Source: Metalysinibacillus jejuensis | GTDB lineage: Bacteria; Bacillota; Bacilli; Bacillales_A; Planococcaceae | NCBI RefSeq assembly: GCF_003057615.1 | Contig: NZ_QAFW01000022.1 | Location: 1 to 41,204 of the forward strand | DNA: 41,204 bases | Reading direction: 5' to 3' | Part shown: positions 8,435-20,800 of the stretch, one piece after another | Layout of the letters: the number at the start of each line of letters is the position of its first letter | Position numbering within the stretch: position 1 is the first letter of the stretch | Notes under the pieces: model-generated | Databases searched by the model: none | Told to the model about the DNA's origin: nothing | What the model saw: only the letters and a program-made list of their open reading frames with translations | Made by a program: the position numbers and the translations under genes

Positions 8435-9364
8435 TTATGACAAAACTTTATAGTTTCTTTCTTCTTCTAACATTTGATCTAAAGGTACGAAAAACTCAAT
8501 ATGTTGCTTTAGGTTCACCAATTTAGCTGGGGCATCGCCGCCATACTCGCCGTCCAAATTAAGATGAACTTCCTCTAGTGAAGTTACATTAATACGGCTA
8601 GCCTTTGTATAAATCACACGCTCGTCTTGTAAATGCACACCACGCAAAGCCATTGTTGCTAATTTCATAAAGTCCGCAATGCCACATTTTTTTAGGATGA
8701 TTAACGTAAACTTACCATCATTTAAAATCGCATCTGGGGCTAGCTTTTCAAAACCACCGACAGAGTTAGTGAGCCCACATAAAAACATCATGGTCTCACC
8801 TTCAAATACCTCATCATCATACTCAATACGCATATGTGATGCTTTAACTGATGGCATCATTTCAATGCCTTTTAAATAGTACGCAAGTGGACCAAACACA
8901 GTTTTCATTTTACTCGGCACTTCATACGTTAGCTCGGTAATGCGACCACCTGCAGCAATGTTAATGAAATAACGCTCGTCATTTACTAAACCGACGTCGA
9001 TAGGCATTGTTTCTCCTTTAATAATAATATCGAGTGCCTCATCAATCGTGCGAGGAATATGAGTAGCGCGCGCAAAATCATTTGTAGTACCCATTGGGAT
9101 TAAACCAACTTTTGGTCGTTCTTCAAAAGCACTTACCCCTGTTACTACTTCATTTAATGTACCATCGCCACCAACAGCGATAATAATATCAAATTTGCGG
9201 CGTACTGCCTCTTTCGCAGCTTGCGTTGCATCACCCTCACATGTCGTAGCATGGCAAGATGTCTCATAGCCTGCGACTTCAAGGCGCTCTAATACTTCAG
9301 GCAAATGACGCTTAAAAATTTCGCGGCCTGAAGTGGGATTATAAATAATTCGTGCTCGTTTCAT
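8435..9364 (-). CDS. dgkB: Diacylglycerol kinase DgkB (lipid kinase, YerQ family)
   Basis: DgkB phosphorylates diacylglycerol to phosphatidic acid with ATP and recycles diacylglycerol released during lipoteichoic acid synthesis at the membrane. The 309-residue protein shows the catalytic N-terminal domain with RIIYNPTSGRE, the nucleotide-binding GGDGTLNEVVTG and GLIPMGTTNDFAR. The C-terminal beta domain contains HLNLDGEYGGDAP. The start ATG at 9364 is preceded by GAGGAGA. Family length is about 300. It lies 18 bases after the thioredoxin-like gene and ends at its own terminator. Confidence 0.93.
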   Translation of the reverse strand: MKRARIIYNPTSGREIFKRHLPEVLERLEVAGYETSCHATTCEGDATQAAKEAVRRKFDIIIAVGGDGTLNEVVTGVSAFEERPKVGLIPMGTTNDFARATHIPRTIDEALDIIIKGETMPIDVGLVNDERYFINIAAGGRITELTYEVPSKMKTVFGPLAYYLKGIEMMPSVKASHMRIEYDDEVFEGETMMFLCGLTNSVGGFEKLAPDAILNDGKFTLIILKKCGIADFMKLATMALRGVHLQDERVIYTKASRINVTSLEEVHLNLDGEYGGDAPAKLVNLKQHIEFFVPLDQMLEEERNYKVLS

Positions 9365-9382
9365 GTTCGTCTCTCCTCGCAC

Positions 9383-9943
9383 TCACTTAACGAATGCTTT
9401 TTCTACTACGCGTTTAAAATCTTGATATACATATTGCCATTTCATTGGCGTCGTTACATTTTCATTGCGAATGGCTGTATACATAGCCAGCTGTGCTTCT
9501 TTAAATGTTGGGTCGTCTTGTGCTGGCAGCTCGGCACGTTTGTCCATGACCTCTTGCTGAAGTTCAGGTGCACGGGGGCCCCATGTAGCAACAACCTCTC
9601 CTGCTGCATTTAAAATAATATAAATAGGAATGGCGCGACCACCATTTGTTAAATAACGATCAATTAAATCAGTATCCGCATCACGTAGTACAGCACGCAT
9701 CGGCACATTAGCTGCCTCTGTCACTTTACGAATAATTGGATTATTCAACATGGCGTCACCGCACCAATCCTCAGTAATTGCGAGAATATGCCAGTCTTGC
9801 TCAGCTAAGCGCTCAATAAAACCATCATGCGGCACATCAAATTTTTCGTAGATGGCATGGCTATCATCTTTAAGCTCTGTCATCTCTTGCATATACGTTG
9901 CGATTGGTTTTGCTTCTTCAAAATACTGTTGTTCTGTTTTCAA
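9383..9943 (-). CDS. Thioredoxin-like family protein with a single-Cys WCGD motif
   Basis: This 186-residue protein has a thioredoxin-like fold signature: ITEDWCGDAMLNNPIIRKV, then a strand and GGRAIPIYIILNAAGEV carrying the cis-Pro equivalent. The usual CxxC is replaced by W-C-G-D, so it has a single active-site cysteine. That is typical of a poorly characterised Firmicute family rather than of bona fide thioredoxins. I start it at the TTG at 9943 (MKTEQQYFEEAKPIA), because GAGGAGG lies 8 bases upstream; the longer frame to 10018 has no such site. It follows the gat terminator and sits just before dgkB. A redox or thiol role is only inferred. Confidence 0.8.
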   Translation of the reverse strand: MKTEQQYFEEAKPIATYMQEMTELKDDSHAIYEKFDVPHDGFIERLAEQDWHILAITEDWCGDAMLNNPIIRKVTEAANVPMRAVLRDADTDLIDRYLTNGGRAIPIYIILNAAGEVVATWGPRAPELQQEVMDKRAELPAQDDPTFKEAQLAMYTAIRNENVTTPMKWQYVYQDFKRVVEKAFVK

Positions 9944-10007
9944 AGTCAACGCCTCCTCAATCATTATCCTTTTATTGTGCATCAAAAAGCGGTTTCTGAC
10001 AATTAAA

Positions 10008-10038
10008 AAAGCCGACAACAGATGTAGTTGTCGGCTTT
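10008..10038 (-). terminator. Rho-independent terminator of the gatCAB operon
   Basis: A strong hairpin with arms AAAGCCGACAAC and GTTGTCGGCTTT, 6 bases after the gatB stop, is followed on the minus strand by TTTAATT. Confidence 0.92.
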
Positions 10039-10043
10039 GATTA

Positions 10044-11471
10044 TTATCGTTTAGCGATTTCTTCTTGTAAAATTTTATTTACTAGAGGTGGGTTCGCTTG
10101 ACCTTTTGTTGCCTTCATAATTTGTCCAACTAAGAAGCCAATCGCACGGTCTTTACCATTTTTAAAGTCTTCGATTGATTGTGGGTTGTTGTCTAGCACT
10201 TCTGTTACTGCTTGTAATAATACCGCTGGGTCAGAAATTTGGACTAAGCCTTTTGCTTTTACGATGTCTTCTGCTTTGCCACCATTTTTCACAAGCTCTG
10301 TGAAAACTTTTTTAGCAATCTTAGAAGAGATGGTGCCATCAGCAATTAATTTCACCATACCCGCAAGATTTTGCGGCGTTAATGCTGTATCTTTTAATTC
10401 TTTTTGCTCTGCATTTAAATAAGCCGAAACATCGCCCATTAGCCAGTTAGCCGCTAATTTAGCATCTGCTTTCTCAGCAATCATCGCTTCAAAGAAGTCT
10501 GAAATATCTTTAGACACAACAAGTACACCTGCATCATAGTCTGTTAAACCTAGTTCACTCACATAACGCGCTTTACGAGCGTCTGGTAATTCAGGTATAG
10601 AAGCGCGTACTTCTTCAAGCCACTCATCACTAATTGATAAGTGTACTAAGTCTGGCTCTGGGAAGTAGCGGTAATCATCCGCACCTTCTTTAACACGCAT
10701 TAATAATGTTTTACCTGTTTTCTCATCATAGCGACGTGTTTCTTGCTCAATAACGCCACCTGAAGTTAATACTTCCGCTTGGCGTTTTTCTTCAAACTCA
10801 ATACCACGACGTACAAAGTTAAATGAGTTTAAGTTTTTAAGCTCTGTTTTTGTACCAAACTCTTCTTGACCATAAGGACGAATTGAGATGTTGGCATCAC
10901 AACGTAATGAACCTTCCTCCATGCGCACATCAGAAACGCCTGTGTACTGGATGATGGACTTTACTTTCTCTAAGTATGCGTAAGCTTCGTCAGCTGTACG
11001 AATATCTGGCTCAGAAACGATTTCAACAAGCGGTGTACCTTGACGGTTAAAGTCAACTAATGAATGGTCGCCTGCGTGTGTTAATTTACCCGCATCTTCT
11101 TCCATGTGTAGACGTGTAATACCGATGCGCTTTGTTTCGCCGTTTACTTCAATGTCTACCCAGCCATTTTTACCGATTGGCTTATCAAATTGTGAAATTT
11201 GGTAAGCTTTCGGATTGTCTGGATAAAAGTAGTTTTTACGGTCGAATTTTGTTTCTTGTTCGATTTCCATATTTAATGCAAGCGCTGCACGCATTGCATA
11301 GTTAACTACTTCTTCGTTTAGTACAGGTAATACGCCAGGGTAACCAAGGTCGATTACTGTAGTATTTGTATTCGGTTCAGCACCAAAGTGCGCTGGTGCT
11401 GGTGAGAAGATTTTTGAATTGGTTTTTAACTCAACGTGTACTTCTAAACCGACAACTGTTTCAAAGTTCAT
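10044..11471 (-). CDS. gatB: Glutamyl-tRNA(Gln)/aspartyl-tRNA(Asn) amidotransferase subunit B
   Basis: GatB is the kinase and tRNA-binding subunit of GatCAB. It activates Glu-tRNA(Gln) or Asp-tRNA(Asn), which is then amidated with ammonia from GatA. The 475-residue protein begins [15 protein letters not shown]. It contains the signature [18 protein letters not shown] and LRCDANISI, and ends with the YqeY-like C-terminal domain ([21 protein letters not shown]). The start ATG at 11471 lies one base after the gatA stop, with GGGAGGG within the end of gatA. The frame extends upstream to 11576 but only as an overlap into gatA. It is the last gene of gatC-A-B. Confidence 0.97.
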   Translation of the reverse strand: MNFETVVGLEVHVELKTNSKIFSPAPAHFGAEPNTNTTVIDLGYPGVLPVLNEEVVNYAMRAALALNMEIEQETKFDRKNYFYPDNPKAYQISQFDKPIGKNGWVDIEVNGETKRIGITRLHMEEDAGKLTHAGDHSLVDFNRQGTPLVEIVSEPDIRTADEAYAYLEKVKSIIQYTGVSDVRMEEGSLRCDANISIRPYGQEEFGTKTELKNLNSFNFVRRGIEFEEKRQAEVLTSGGVIEQETRRYDEKTGKTLLMRVKEGADDYRYFPEPDLVHLSISDEWLEEVRASIPELPDARKARYVSELGLTDYDAGVLVVSKDISDFFEAMIAEKADAKLAANWLMGDVSAYLNAEQKELKDTALTPQNLAGMVKLIADGTISSKIAKKVFTELVKNGGKAEDIVKAKGLVQISDPAVLLQAVTEVLDNNPQSIEDFKNGKDRAIGFLVGQIMKATKGQANPPLVNKILQEEIAKR

Positions 11472-11472
11472 G

Positions 11473-12936
11473 TTAGTTTCCCTCCCACATTTGAGGCTTT
11501 TGCTTATGGAATGCTGTCGCTTGCTCAAACGCGTGAGCTGTGCGGTAGATAGTTGCCTCGTCAAAATGTTTACCAATAATTTGTAAGCCTAATGGTAGAC
11601 CTGCTTCAAAACCACATGGAATTGAAATAGCAGGTACGCCAGCTAAGTTCATTGGGATTGTTAAAATATCGTTAGCATACATCGTTAGTGGATCATCTAC
11701 ATTTTCACCAATTTTAAATGCTGGTGTTGGTGTTGTTGGTCCAATAATTACATCAAAGTTTTCAAATACTTTGTCGTAATCCTCTTTAATTAATGTACGT
11801 ACTTGTTGTGCTTTTTTATAATAAGCATCATAAGAACCTGCTGATAATGAGTACGTACCTAACATAATACGTAATTTTACTTCGTCACCAAAGCCTTCAG
11901 CACGTGATTTTGTATAAAGCTCTAATAAGTTTTTCGCGTTTTCTGTACGGTAACCGTAACGGATGCCATCAAAACGAGAAAGGTTAGAAGAAGCTTCAGA
12001 AGAAGATAAAATGTAGTAAGCTGCTAATGCATATTTAGAGTGTGGTAATGACACTTCTTCTACGGTAGCGCCTAAAGATTTAAGTACTTCAATTGCTTCC
12101 TCTACTGACTTTTTAGCTGCTTCGCCAACACCTTCACCTAAAAACTCTTTAGGTACAGCTACGCGTAAGCCTTTAATATCATTTGTAAGTGCTTCTGTGT
12201 ATTTTGCTACTTCAACATTTGCTGATGTAGAATCTTTAGCGTCAAGCCCTGCAATAACTTCAAGTAATGCAGCATTATCTGCAACATTATTTGTAATAGG
12301 ACCAATTTGATCAAGTGATGATGCAAACGCTACTAAACCTGAGCGCGATACGCGACCGTAAGTTGGTTTCATACCGACTACGCCACAATATGCTGCTGGT
12401 TGGCGGATAGAGCCACCTGTATCTGAACCAAGTGCAAATGGTACTTCGCCTGCTGCTACTGCCGCTGCCGAGCCACCTGAAGAACCGCCTGGTACATGTG
12501 CGCTATTCCATGGGTTGGTAGTTGTTTTGAATGCCGAGTTTTCGTTTGAAGAACCCATCGCAAACTCGTCCATATTAATTTTACCGATAATAATCATGCC
12601 GGCTGCTTTAATTTTTTCCATAACAGTTGCGTCATAGATTGGCATAAAGCCTTCTAGCATTTTAGAAGCACATGTTGTTTCGATGCCTTCTGTTACGATA
12701 TTATCTTTAATTCCGATTGGTAAACCGAATAATGGACCACGTTCTGCCATTGGCACTTTATCCATTTCTTCAGCTTGTGTTAATGCTGCTTCTTTATTAA
12801 GTGTTAAAAACGCTTTTACGCTATCGTCTAATTTTTCAATGCGCGCAAACGCTTCTTTCGTTAATTCAACAATTGTTAGCTCGCCATTATGTATAGCAGC
12901 TTGCAACTCTTGAGCTGAACGTTTAAATAACGTCAT
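11473..12936 (-). CDS. gatA: Glutamyl-tRNA(Gln)/aspartyl-tRNA(Asn) amidotransferase subunit A
   Basis: GatA is the amidase-signature glutaminase of GatCAB, releasing ammonia from glutamine for transamidation. The 487-residue protein has the Ser-cisSer-Lys catalytic set: Lys in GLPIGIKDN, the cis-Ser region [16 protein letters not shown] and the nucleophile Ser in [12 protein letters not shown]. Length is that of the family. It starts 21 bases after gatC and is translationally coupled to gatB. Confidence 0.97.
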   Translation of the reverse strand: MTLFKRSAQELQAAIHNGELTIVELTKEAFARIEKLDDSVKAFLTLNKEAALTQAEEMDKVPMAERGPLFGLPIGIKDNIVTEGIETTCASKMLEGFMPIYDATVMEKIKAAGMIIIGKINMDEFAMGSSNENSAFKTTTNPWNSAHVPGGSSGGSAAAVAAGEVPFALGSDTGGSIRQPAAYCGVVGMKPTYGRVSRSGLVAFASSLDQIGPITNNVADNAALLEVIAGLDAKDSTSANVEVAKYTEALTNDIKGLRVAVPKEFLGEGVGEAAKKSVEEAIEVLKSLGATVEEVSLPHSKYALAAYYILSSSEASSNLSRFDGIRYGYRTENAKNLLELYTKSRAEGFGDEVKLRIMLGTYSLSAGSYDAYYKKAQQVRTLIKEDYDKVFENFDVIIGPTTPTPAFKIGENVDDPLTMYANDILTIPMNLAGVPAISIPCGFEAGLPLGLQIIGKHFDEATIYRTAHAFEQATAFHKQKPQMWEGN

Positions 12937-12957
12937 GAACGTATAGCCTCCTTTTAA

Positions 12958-13248
12958 TTAGTCCATAATTGCTGGAACTTTTACTTGTCCATCTTCGTGT
13001 TCTTTTACGTTTAGTAACATTTTGTCACGATCTAGACCTTTTTCCGCTACGTCTTTACGCATTACGTTTACAAGTGGTAATACGTGCGTCGTTGGTTCTA
13101 CATTTGTTGTATCTAGTTCGCTAAGTTGCTCAACATAACCTGTAATTTTACCAAGTTGCTCCGCAAACTTTTCCGCTTCTTCTTCAGTAATTGCAAGACG
13201 TGCTAATGTCGCTACGTGCTTAACTTCTTCCGTTGTTAGTTTTGTCAT
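12958..13248 (-). CDS. gatC: Glutamyl-tRNA(Gln)/aspartyl-tRNA(Asn) amidotransferase subunit C
   Basis: GatC is the 96-residue belt subunit that wraps around GatA and GatB and stabilises the complex. The typical start MTKLTTEEVKHVATLARLA, the middle LGKITGYVEQLSELDT and the close PTTHVLPLVNVMRKD are present. GGAGGTGTG precedes the ATG. First gene of gatCAB. Confidence 0.96.
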   Translation of the reverse strand: MTKLTTEEVKHVATLARLAITEEEAEKFAEQLGKITGYVEQLSELDTTNVEPTTHVLPLVNVMRKDVAEKGLDRDKMLLNVKEHEDGQVKVPAIMD

Positions 13249-13355
13249 TTTTCACACCTCCGAATTCAGTAACCATGCCTTTTATGATACCATTTTTTAA
13301 TGTAAAAAACAGCGCGTTGCGTAAAAATACAAAAATCTTTCAACAACGTGAAAAG

Positions 13356-13386
13356 GTGTTGCCCACCCTTATTAGATGGGCAACAC
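13356..13386 (-). terminator. Hairpin terminator after camS
   Basis: Arms GTGTTGCCCA and TGGGCAACAC (perfect 10 bp) lie 4 bases after the camS stop and are followed on the minus strand by CTTTTC, a short T-run. Probable rho-independent terminator of the pcrB-pcrA-ligA-camS unit. Confidence 0.75.
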
Positions 13387-13389
13387 GGC

Positions 13390-14529
13390 TTATTCATTAT
13401 ACATGTGTACAAACGGCATTTTCTCATCAGGCTTGCGTACGATCAATGCCTCTGGACCATCCATCGATTTAATGGAGATTTCTAATAAAATATTATTAGG
13501 GAAATGCTTAGGAATTTCACTTACAACAAATTGGGTGAAGCCCACTGTTTCTGTTGCACCAAAAAACTGAATAGGAATTTCTAAGCTGAGCTTTTTAATA
13601 TCTTTATTTTGATAAAAACCTCGTCCAATTACGCTCGTCGTATTGGAAAAATACTTATTAACTTCCAACTTAAAATTTTGGAAACTTGTATTCATTGCAC
13701 GATGCTCATCTTTATTATCATTCGACGGGAATAAGACGTATTCTTCGTCAATGTCTGTCCAGTCACCTAAACTTTTGGCATCTGCTTTGCCAATGCTGTA
13801 ACTCATATAGCTACCTGGGACAATATCATTGCTTGCCTTTTGCTTATATAGACCAATCATAATTGGTACATTTTTCAGTTCGTCTCTTCCACGCAAACGC
13901 TTATAAATTTCTTCAGCAATTTTTTTGCCTTCTTGTTGTAACTTGCTATCTTCAATCGGTTGTTCATAGTATTCCCCGTACTGCTCTTTTTGATAATAAT
14001 AAATGCTATTTAACGCTAAGCCAATTGAGACACCACCAAGCGTGACTTTATTATCTTTGGTTTTTGTTAAATAATCTTGTTCTACAATATGCGCTAAATA
14101 AATCGGTGCTTGTATGGCACGTTGCTCAGGACTCAGTCCCTCATCAGAAGGGTTAAGCCCTTCCTCTGTTTTATTGCTACGTCCTAACCAGTTTTGCACA
14201 GTACCTTTAGCTAAATACTGGCCTTCTTGAATGAAGTAGTCACTCGTTGGGTACTCACGTTGTGATAATCGCATAAGCCCCGTTTCTACTTCACGCGTAT
14301 CATACTTTGTATATAGGTTAGTTACGACTAAGCCACGACTCGCGCTTTCTTTGACAGGAAGCAATGTTTTATAATAATCATCACTCAACTGCACACTCGG
14401 AATTTTTGTCGTTTCTACTTTTTTCTCGGCCTCTTGTACGACTTCTTCATCCCCAACTTGCTGGGGTGAGGCACATGCGGTCATTACCATCGCAGCTGTT
14501 ATAATCGGTACAAACCGGTTCCACTTCAC
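13390..14529 (-). CDS. camS: CamS-family sex pheromone lipoprotein
   Basis: This 379-residue secreted lipoprotein belongs to the CamS family (YerH in Bacillus). In enterococci and staphylococci the processed lipoprotein signal peptides of such proteins act as peptide pheromones; the function of the mature protein is unclear. The signal peptide MKWNRFVPIITAAMVMTAC ends in the lipobox MTAC, giving a diacylglyceryl-Cys at residue 19. The GTG start at 14529 has AAGGAGG upstream. It follows ligA by 15 bases, as in other Bacillales, and is closed by a terminator. Confidence 0.93.
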   Translation of the reverse strand: MKWNRFVPIITAAMVMTACASPQQVGDEEVVQEAEKKVETTKIPSVQLSDDYYKTLLPVKESASRGLVVTNLYTKYDTREVETGLMRLSQREYPTSDYFIQEGQYLAKGTVQNWLGRSNKTEEGLNPSDEGLSPEQRAIQAPIYLAHIVEQDYLTKTKDNKVTLGGVSIGLALNSIYYYQKEQYGEYYEQPIEDSKLQQEGKKIAEEIYKRLRGRDELKNVPIMIGLYKQKASNDIVPGSYMSYSIGKADAKSLGDWTDIDEEYVLFPSNDNKDEHRAMNTSFQNFKLEVNKYFSNTTSVIGRGFYQNKDIKKLSLEIPIQFFGATETVGFTQFVVSEIPKHFPNNILLEISIKSMDGPEALIVRKPDEKMPFVHMYNE

Positions 14530-14544
14530 GCTACGTTCTCCTCC

Positions 14545-17432
<2,888 letters not shown>

Positions 17433-17439
17433 TCACTCC

Positions 17440-17849
17440 TTAATCTTTCGTAATTGGGGCAAATTTAGCGAGTAATCGCTTAATACCATCATTAGGGAAA
17501 GCGATATCTAACTCTGTACTTTCGCCTTCTCCTTTAACGCTTACCACCATTCCTGTACCCCATTTTTTGTGCGTTGCTTTATCACCGACACGCCAAACTT
17601 CGCCGGCAGCTCCTGTTGCTTCTAAGCTCGACTTACGCTCAGTAACGCTTGGTCCTGTGTAATTGACGCGGCGTTTTTTGGTCGAGTTAAACGGTGGTGG
17701 TGTTGCCTGTGCTTTTGAAATACTTTCTACAATGTCATTAGGTAGTTCTTGTAAAAAGCGTGATGGTGGATTATAGCTCGTGCGCCCAAAAATCGCACGT
17801 GTTTGTGCATGTGTTAAATAAAGTCGTTGTTCTGCTCTTGTAAGTCCTA
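17440..17849 (-). CDS. pcrA: pcrA exon 5 (end of motif VI and C-terminal tail)
   Basis: Exon 5 encodes residues 606-741. It starts in [32 protein letters not shown], the second half of helicase motif VI. It then carries the low-complexity linker and the C-terminal Tudor-like domain ([30 protein letters not shown]) that contacts RNA polymerase in PcrA proteins. The upstream in-frame residues [13 protein letters not shown] are translated domain V of intron 4. Confidence 0.92.
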
Positions 17850-20800
17850 ATGGTGATAGGTAAGCTTTTGAAGTAATCGCTAGCTTTTCCCCCACCCCAC
17901 ACCGTGCATGCAAGTTTCCTCGCACACGGCGTTCCATCTATATGTGATAGACTAAGGGCCTTCCCTCCACTTTCATTACAAAGTTTCATCAGTACTATAC
18001 CCTCGCTGACTCCCCTATTCACTCGCTTTCATGAATGTTCAATCCCGCTTCGTTACTGTTACGTTAGGGGTCTCAAACGTTCCCATGTTGCTAGGTAGAT
18101 TACTGTACGTAGGTTTCACCTTTATCCCGACTATCTTTTTAGAACAACCGTTTCGTTCTATCCATCACAACCCATACGCTAGTCGCTTTGGAAGATAGTA
18201 ATCAACATTACTATTGTGCGCTTTACGAGATGTCAAACAGTGATTCGTTGCCTAACCTTATACAGCTTCCCGGCCCGCACTATATTCGCAGTATGTTTAA
18301 CCTTTCCTCTGATGAGGGCTACTGAGTGCGCCTTTACCCAACTTCAAACAAATCGTTACCTTTTTGCTTGTGGGAGTATTAGCCTCCAATCGCGTCACGG
18401 AAATTTTCGGTTTTCCGCCGTGGTATCGCAACATGAGTTAGATGAGATAACCTCACCCTGTTAATCCTTCGCCTTTAGCGATTTCTAACAAACGTTTCAT
18501 ACCGTATGCTAAGCGTCGTTCTTCTTCTAGTTCTTCATCATCACTTAAAGTGCGTGCATGCGGAAAAATATTTTCCTCTAAACCAATAATAAATACAACA
18601 GGGAACTCTAACCCTTTAGCTGCATGCATCGTCATTAAAATGATTTCACCTTGACTGTCTTCTTCCTCTAACTTATCAATATCAGCAATAAGTGCGAGGT
18701 CTGTTAAAAAGGCAATGAGCGTTTGCTCTTCCCCTCGTTGTTCAAAAGCTTGCGTAACCGTTAAAAACTCTTCGATATTTTCTAAACGGCTCTGCGCTTC
18801 TATTGTTTTTTCGCGCTCAAGCATCTCTTTATAGCCCGTACGCTTAATCACTTCTTTCACAAAAGCCGTCAGTGGCATCGTATGTTGCAACGCCATTAAC
18901 TCTGTCATCAGCTGATAAAACTGTTCTACAGCTGTAGCGGCACGTGCACTTAATCCCATAAATAAAGATTGACCGAGCGCATCAAAAATAGGCTGTTCGC
19001 GCTCGAAAGCGTAAGTCGCAATTTTTTCGAAAGTCGTTGCGCCGATAGCACGCTTCGGTTCATTGATAATACGAGCTAATGATAAATCATCCGCTGGGTT
19101 AGCAATTAATCGTAAGTATGCTAATAAATCTTTAATTTCTTTACGTTCATAAAATCGTGTGCCACCTACAATTTGATAGGCGAGATTTGCCTTAACGAGC
19201 ACTTCTTCCATCGCACGTGACTGCGCATTCGTACGATATAAAATCGCAAAATCCCCCATTTTATAATGCTCTTTTTTCATTAAACTTTGAATGGTTTGTA
19301 CGACAAAGCGTGCTTCTTCTTGCTCATTGTAAGCACGGTATACGACAATACGCTCACCTTGGGCATTATCTGTGCGCAATGCTTTAGGGTAGCGTGATGT
19401 ATTATTACTAATTACTTCATTAGCCGCATGTAAAATCGTTTTAGTCGAACGATAATTTTGCTCTAACATAATTACTTTGGCATCTGGGTAATCTTTTTCA
19501 AATGATAAAATATTTTTAATATCGGCTCCACGCCAACGATAGTAGAGTAGGCAAGCGCTGCCTCTCCCCGAACCGTACGTACACCTCTCAGCGTATACGG
19601 CTCTCCACTTATCAACTATCCATTGTTGAAAACAGACTTTCTCGCATAACCTTCATTGTAAAAATACACACGTGCTGTACCTGTGCCATTTGGTACGCCC
19701 CATGTTTTACCTTCGCGATACATCGTTTTTATTTTACTTACCGTCGTTTTATATTTATTTGCCAGTGTTTTTAAGCAACTGTACTCCATCATATAGTGCA
19801 ACTGTTGCATTTTAGGTGTGACATTGTCCGCATACTGATAAATGCGATACCATTTTCTTAATTGCTCATTATACGTCTTTACAATCACATCTGCTGGTGC
19901 TGTAACGAGTGTTGTACGATGAAGCGGTACCCAGGATTTAGCATTTATATCTTTTACAATACGCTGCTGAACGATAATTTTTTCAATCGTACCTTTAGGT
20001 ATTAATAGTTGCACACGTGGTGTGTCACATGTTGCTCGCTTACGCACCCGAATATGGTGCTGTAAAAATGGCACACCTTGTTTACTATGCTTGATTATAC
20101 AAATGGACGCACCTTCTTTTACCAAGCATTGGTGCACCGCTTGCGCATTTTTTTTATGTCCTGTAACCGCTAGTAAATAATCACCTTTATGCCTTACATA
20201 AGCTGTGATTCCAGCGTTCGACTTTACGCGAGCGTCAAACGAGTAAAAGTTCAATTGCTGAAGAAGCGATTGAAAGCTTCCTTTTTTACTTTCGTATGAT
20301 TTACGTAACTTCCACAATAATCGAATCATCTTTTGGTCCTTTATACGTAACGTAAGCCAATCGATTAAGGTATGATGCAGTGCGTCATCTAATGGCCGAA
20401 TAGCACCGCTGAGTAGCCAAGTCGCTTGAGTAAAATTTTGTTTAACATAACGAAATTTTGTCTGGCGGCTCGTCGCACCCGTGTGTGATACCTTACTAGC
20501 AGCAGGCTGATAAATGGCTTGCAATAGCTGAGTAAGCGCCTCATTTAGCGCGTCATCTAGCACTTCATCACATAACGGCTGATAAGATTCATCGCGTAAC
20601 ATCGCAATTAAATTGTCCATTTGCTTAACTGTTAATGTAGCTTGATAAAAATCTACATTATATAAATGACGGTAAATTTTATGAAATGTATGGTCTTGCT
20701 TTACAGCTTGTTTGGATAGGTTGTGTAGAACAACTTCTGAACTTTGCATAAGGCATTGCGCCCCTTTCATCTTCGTTCTCTACAAGATAAGCTACTCTCC

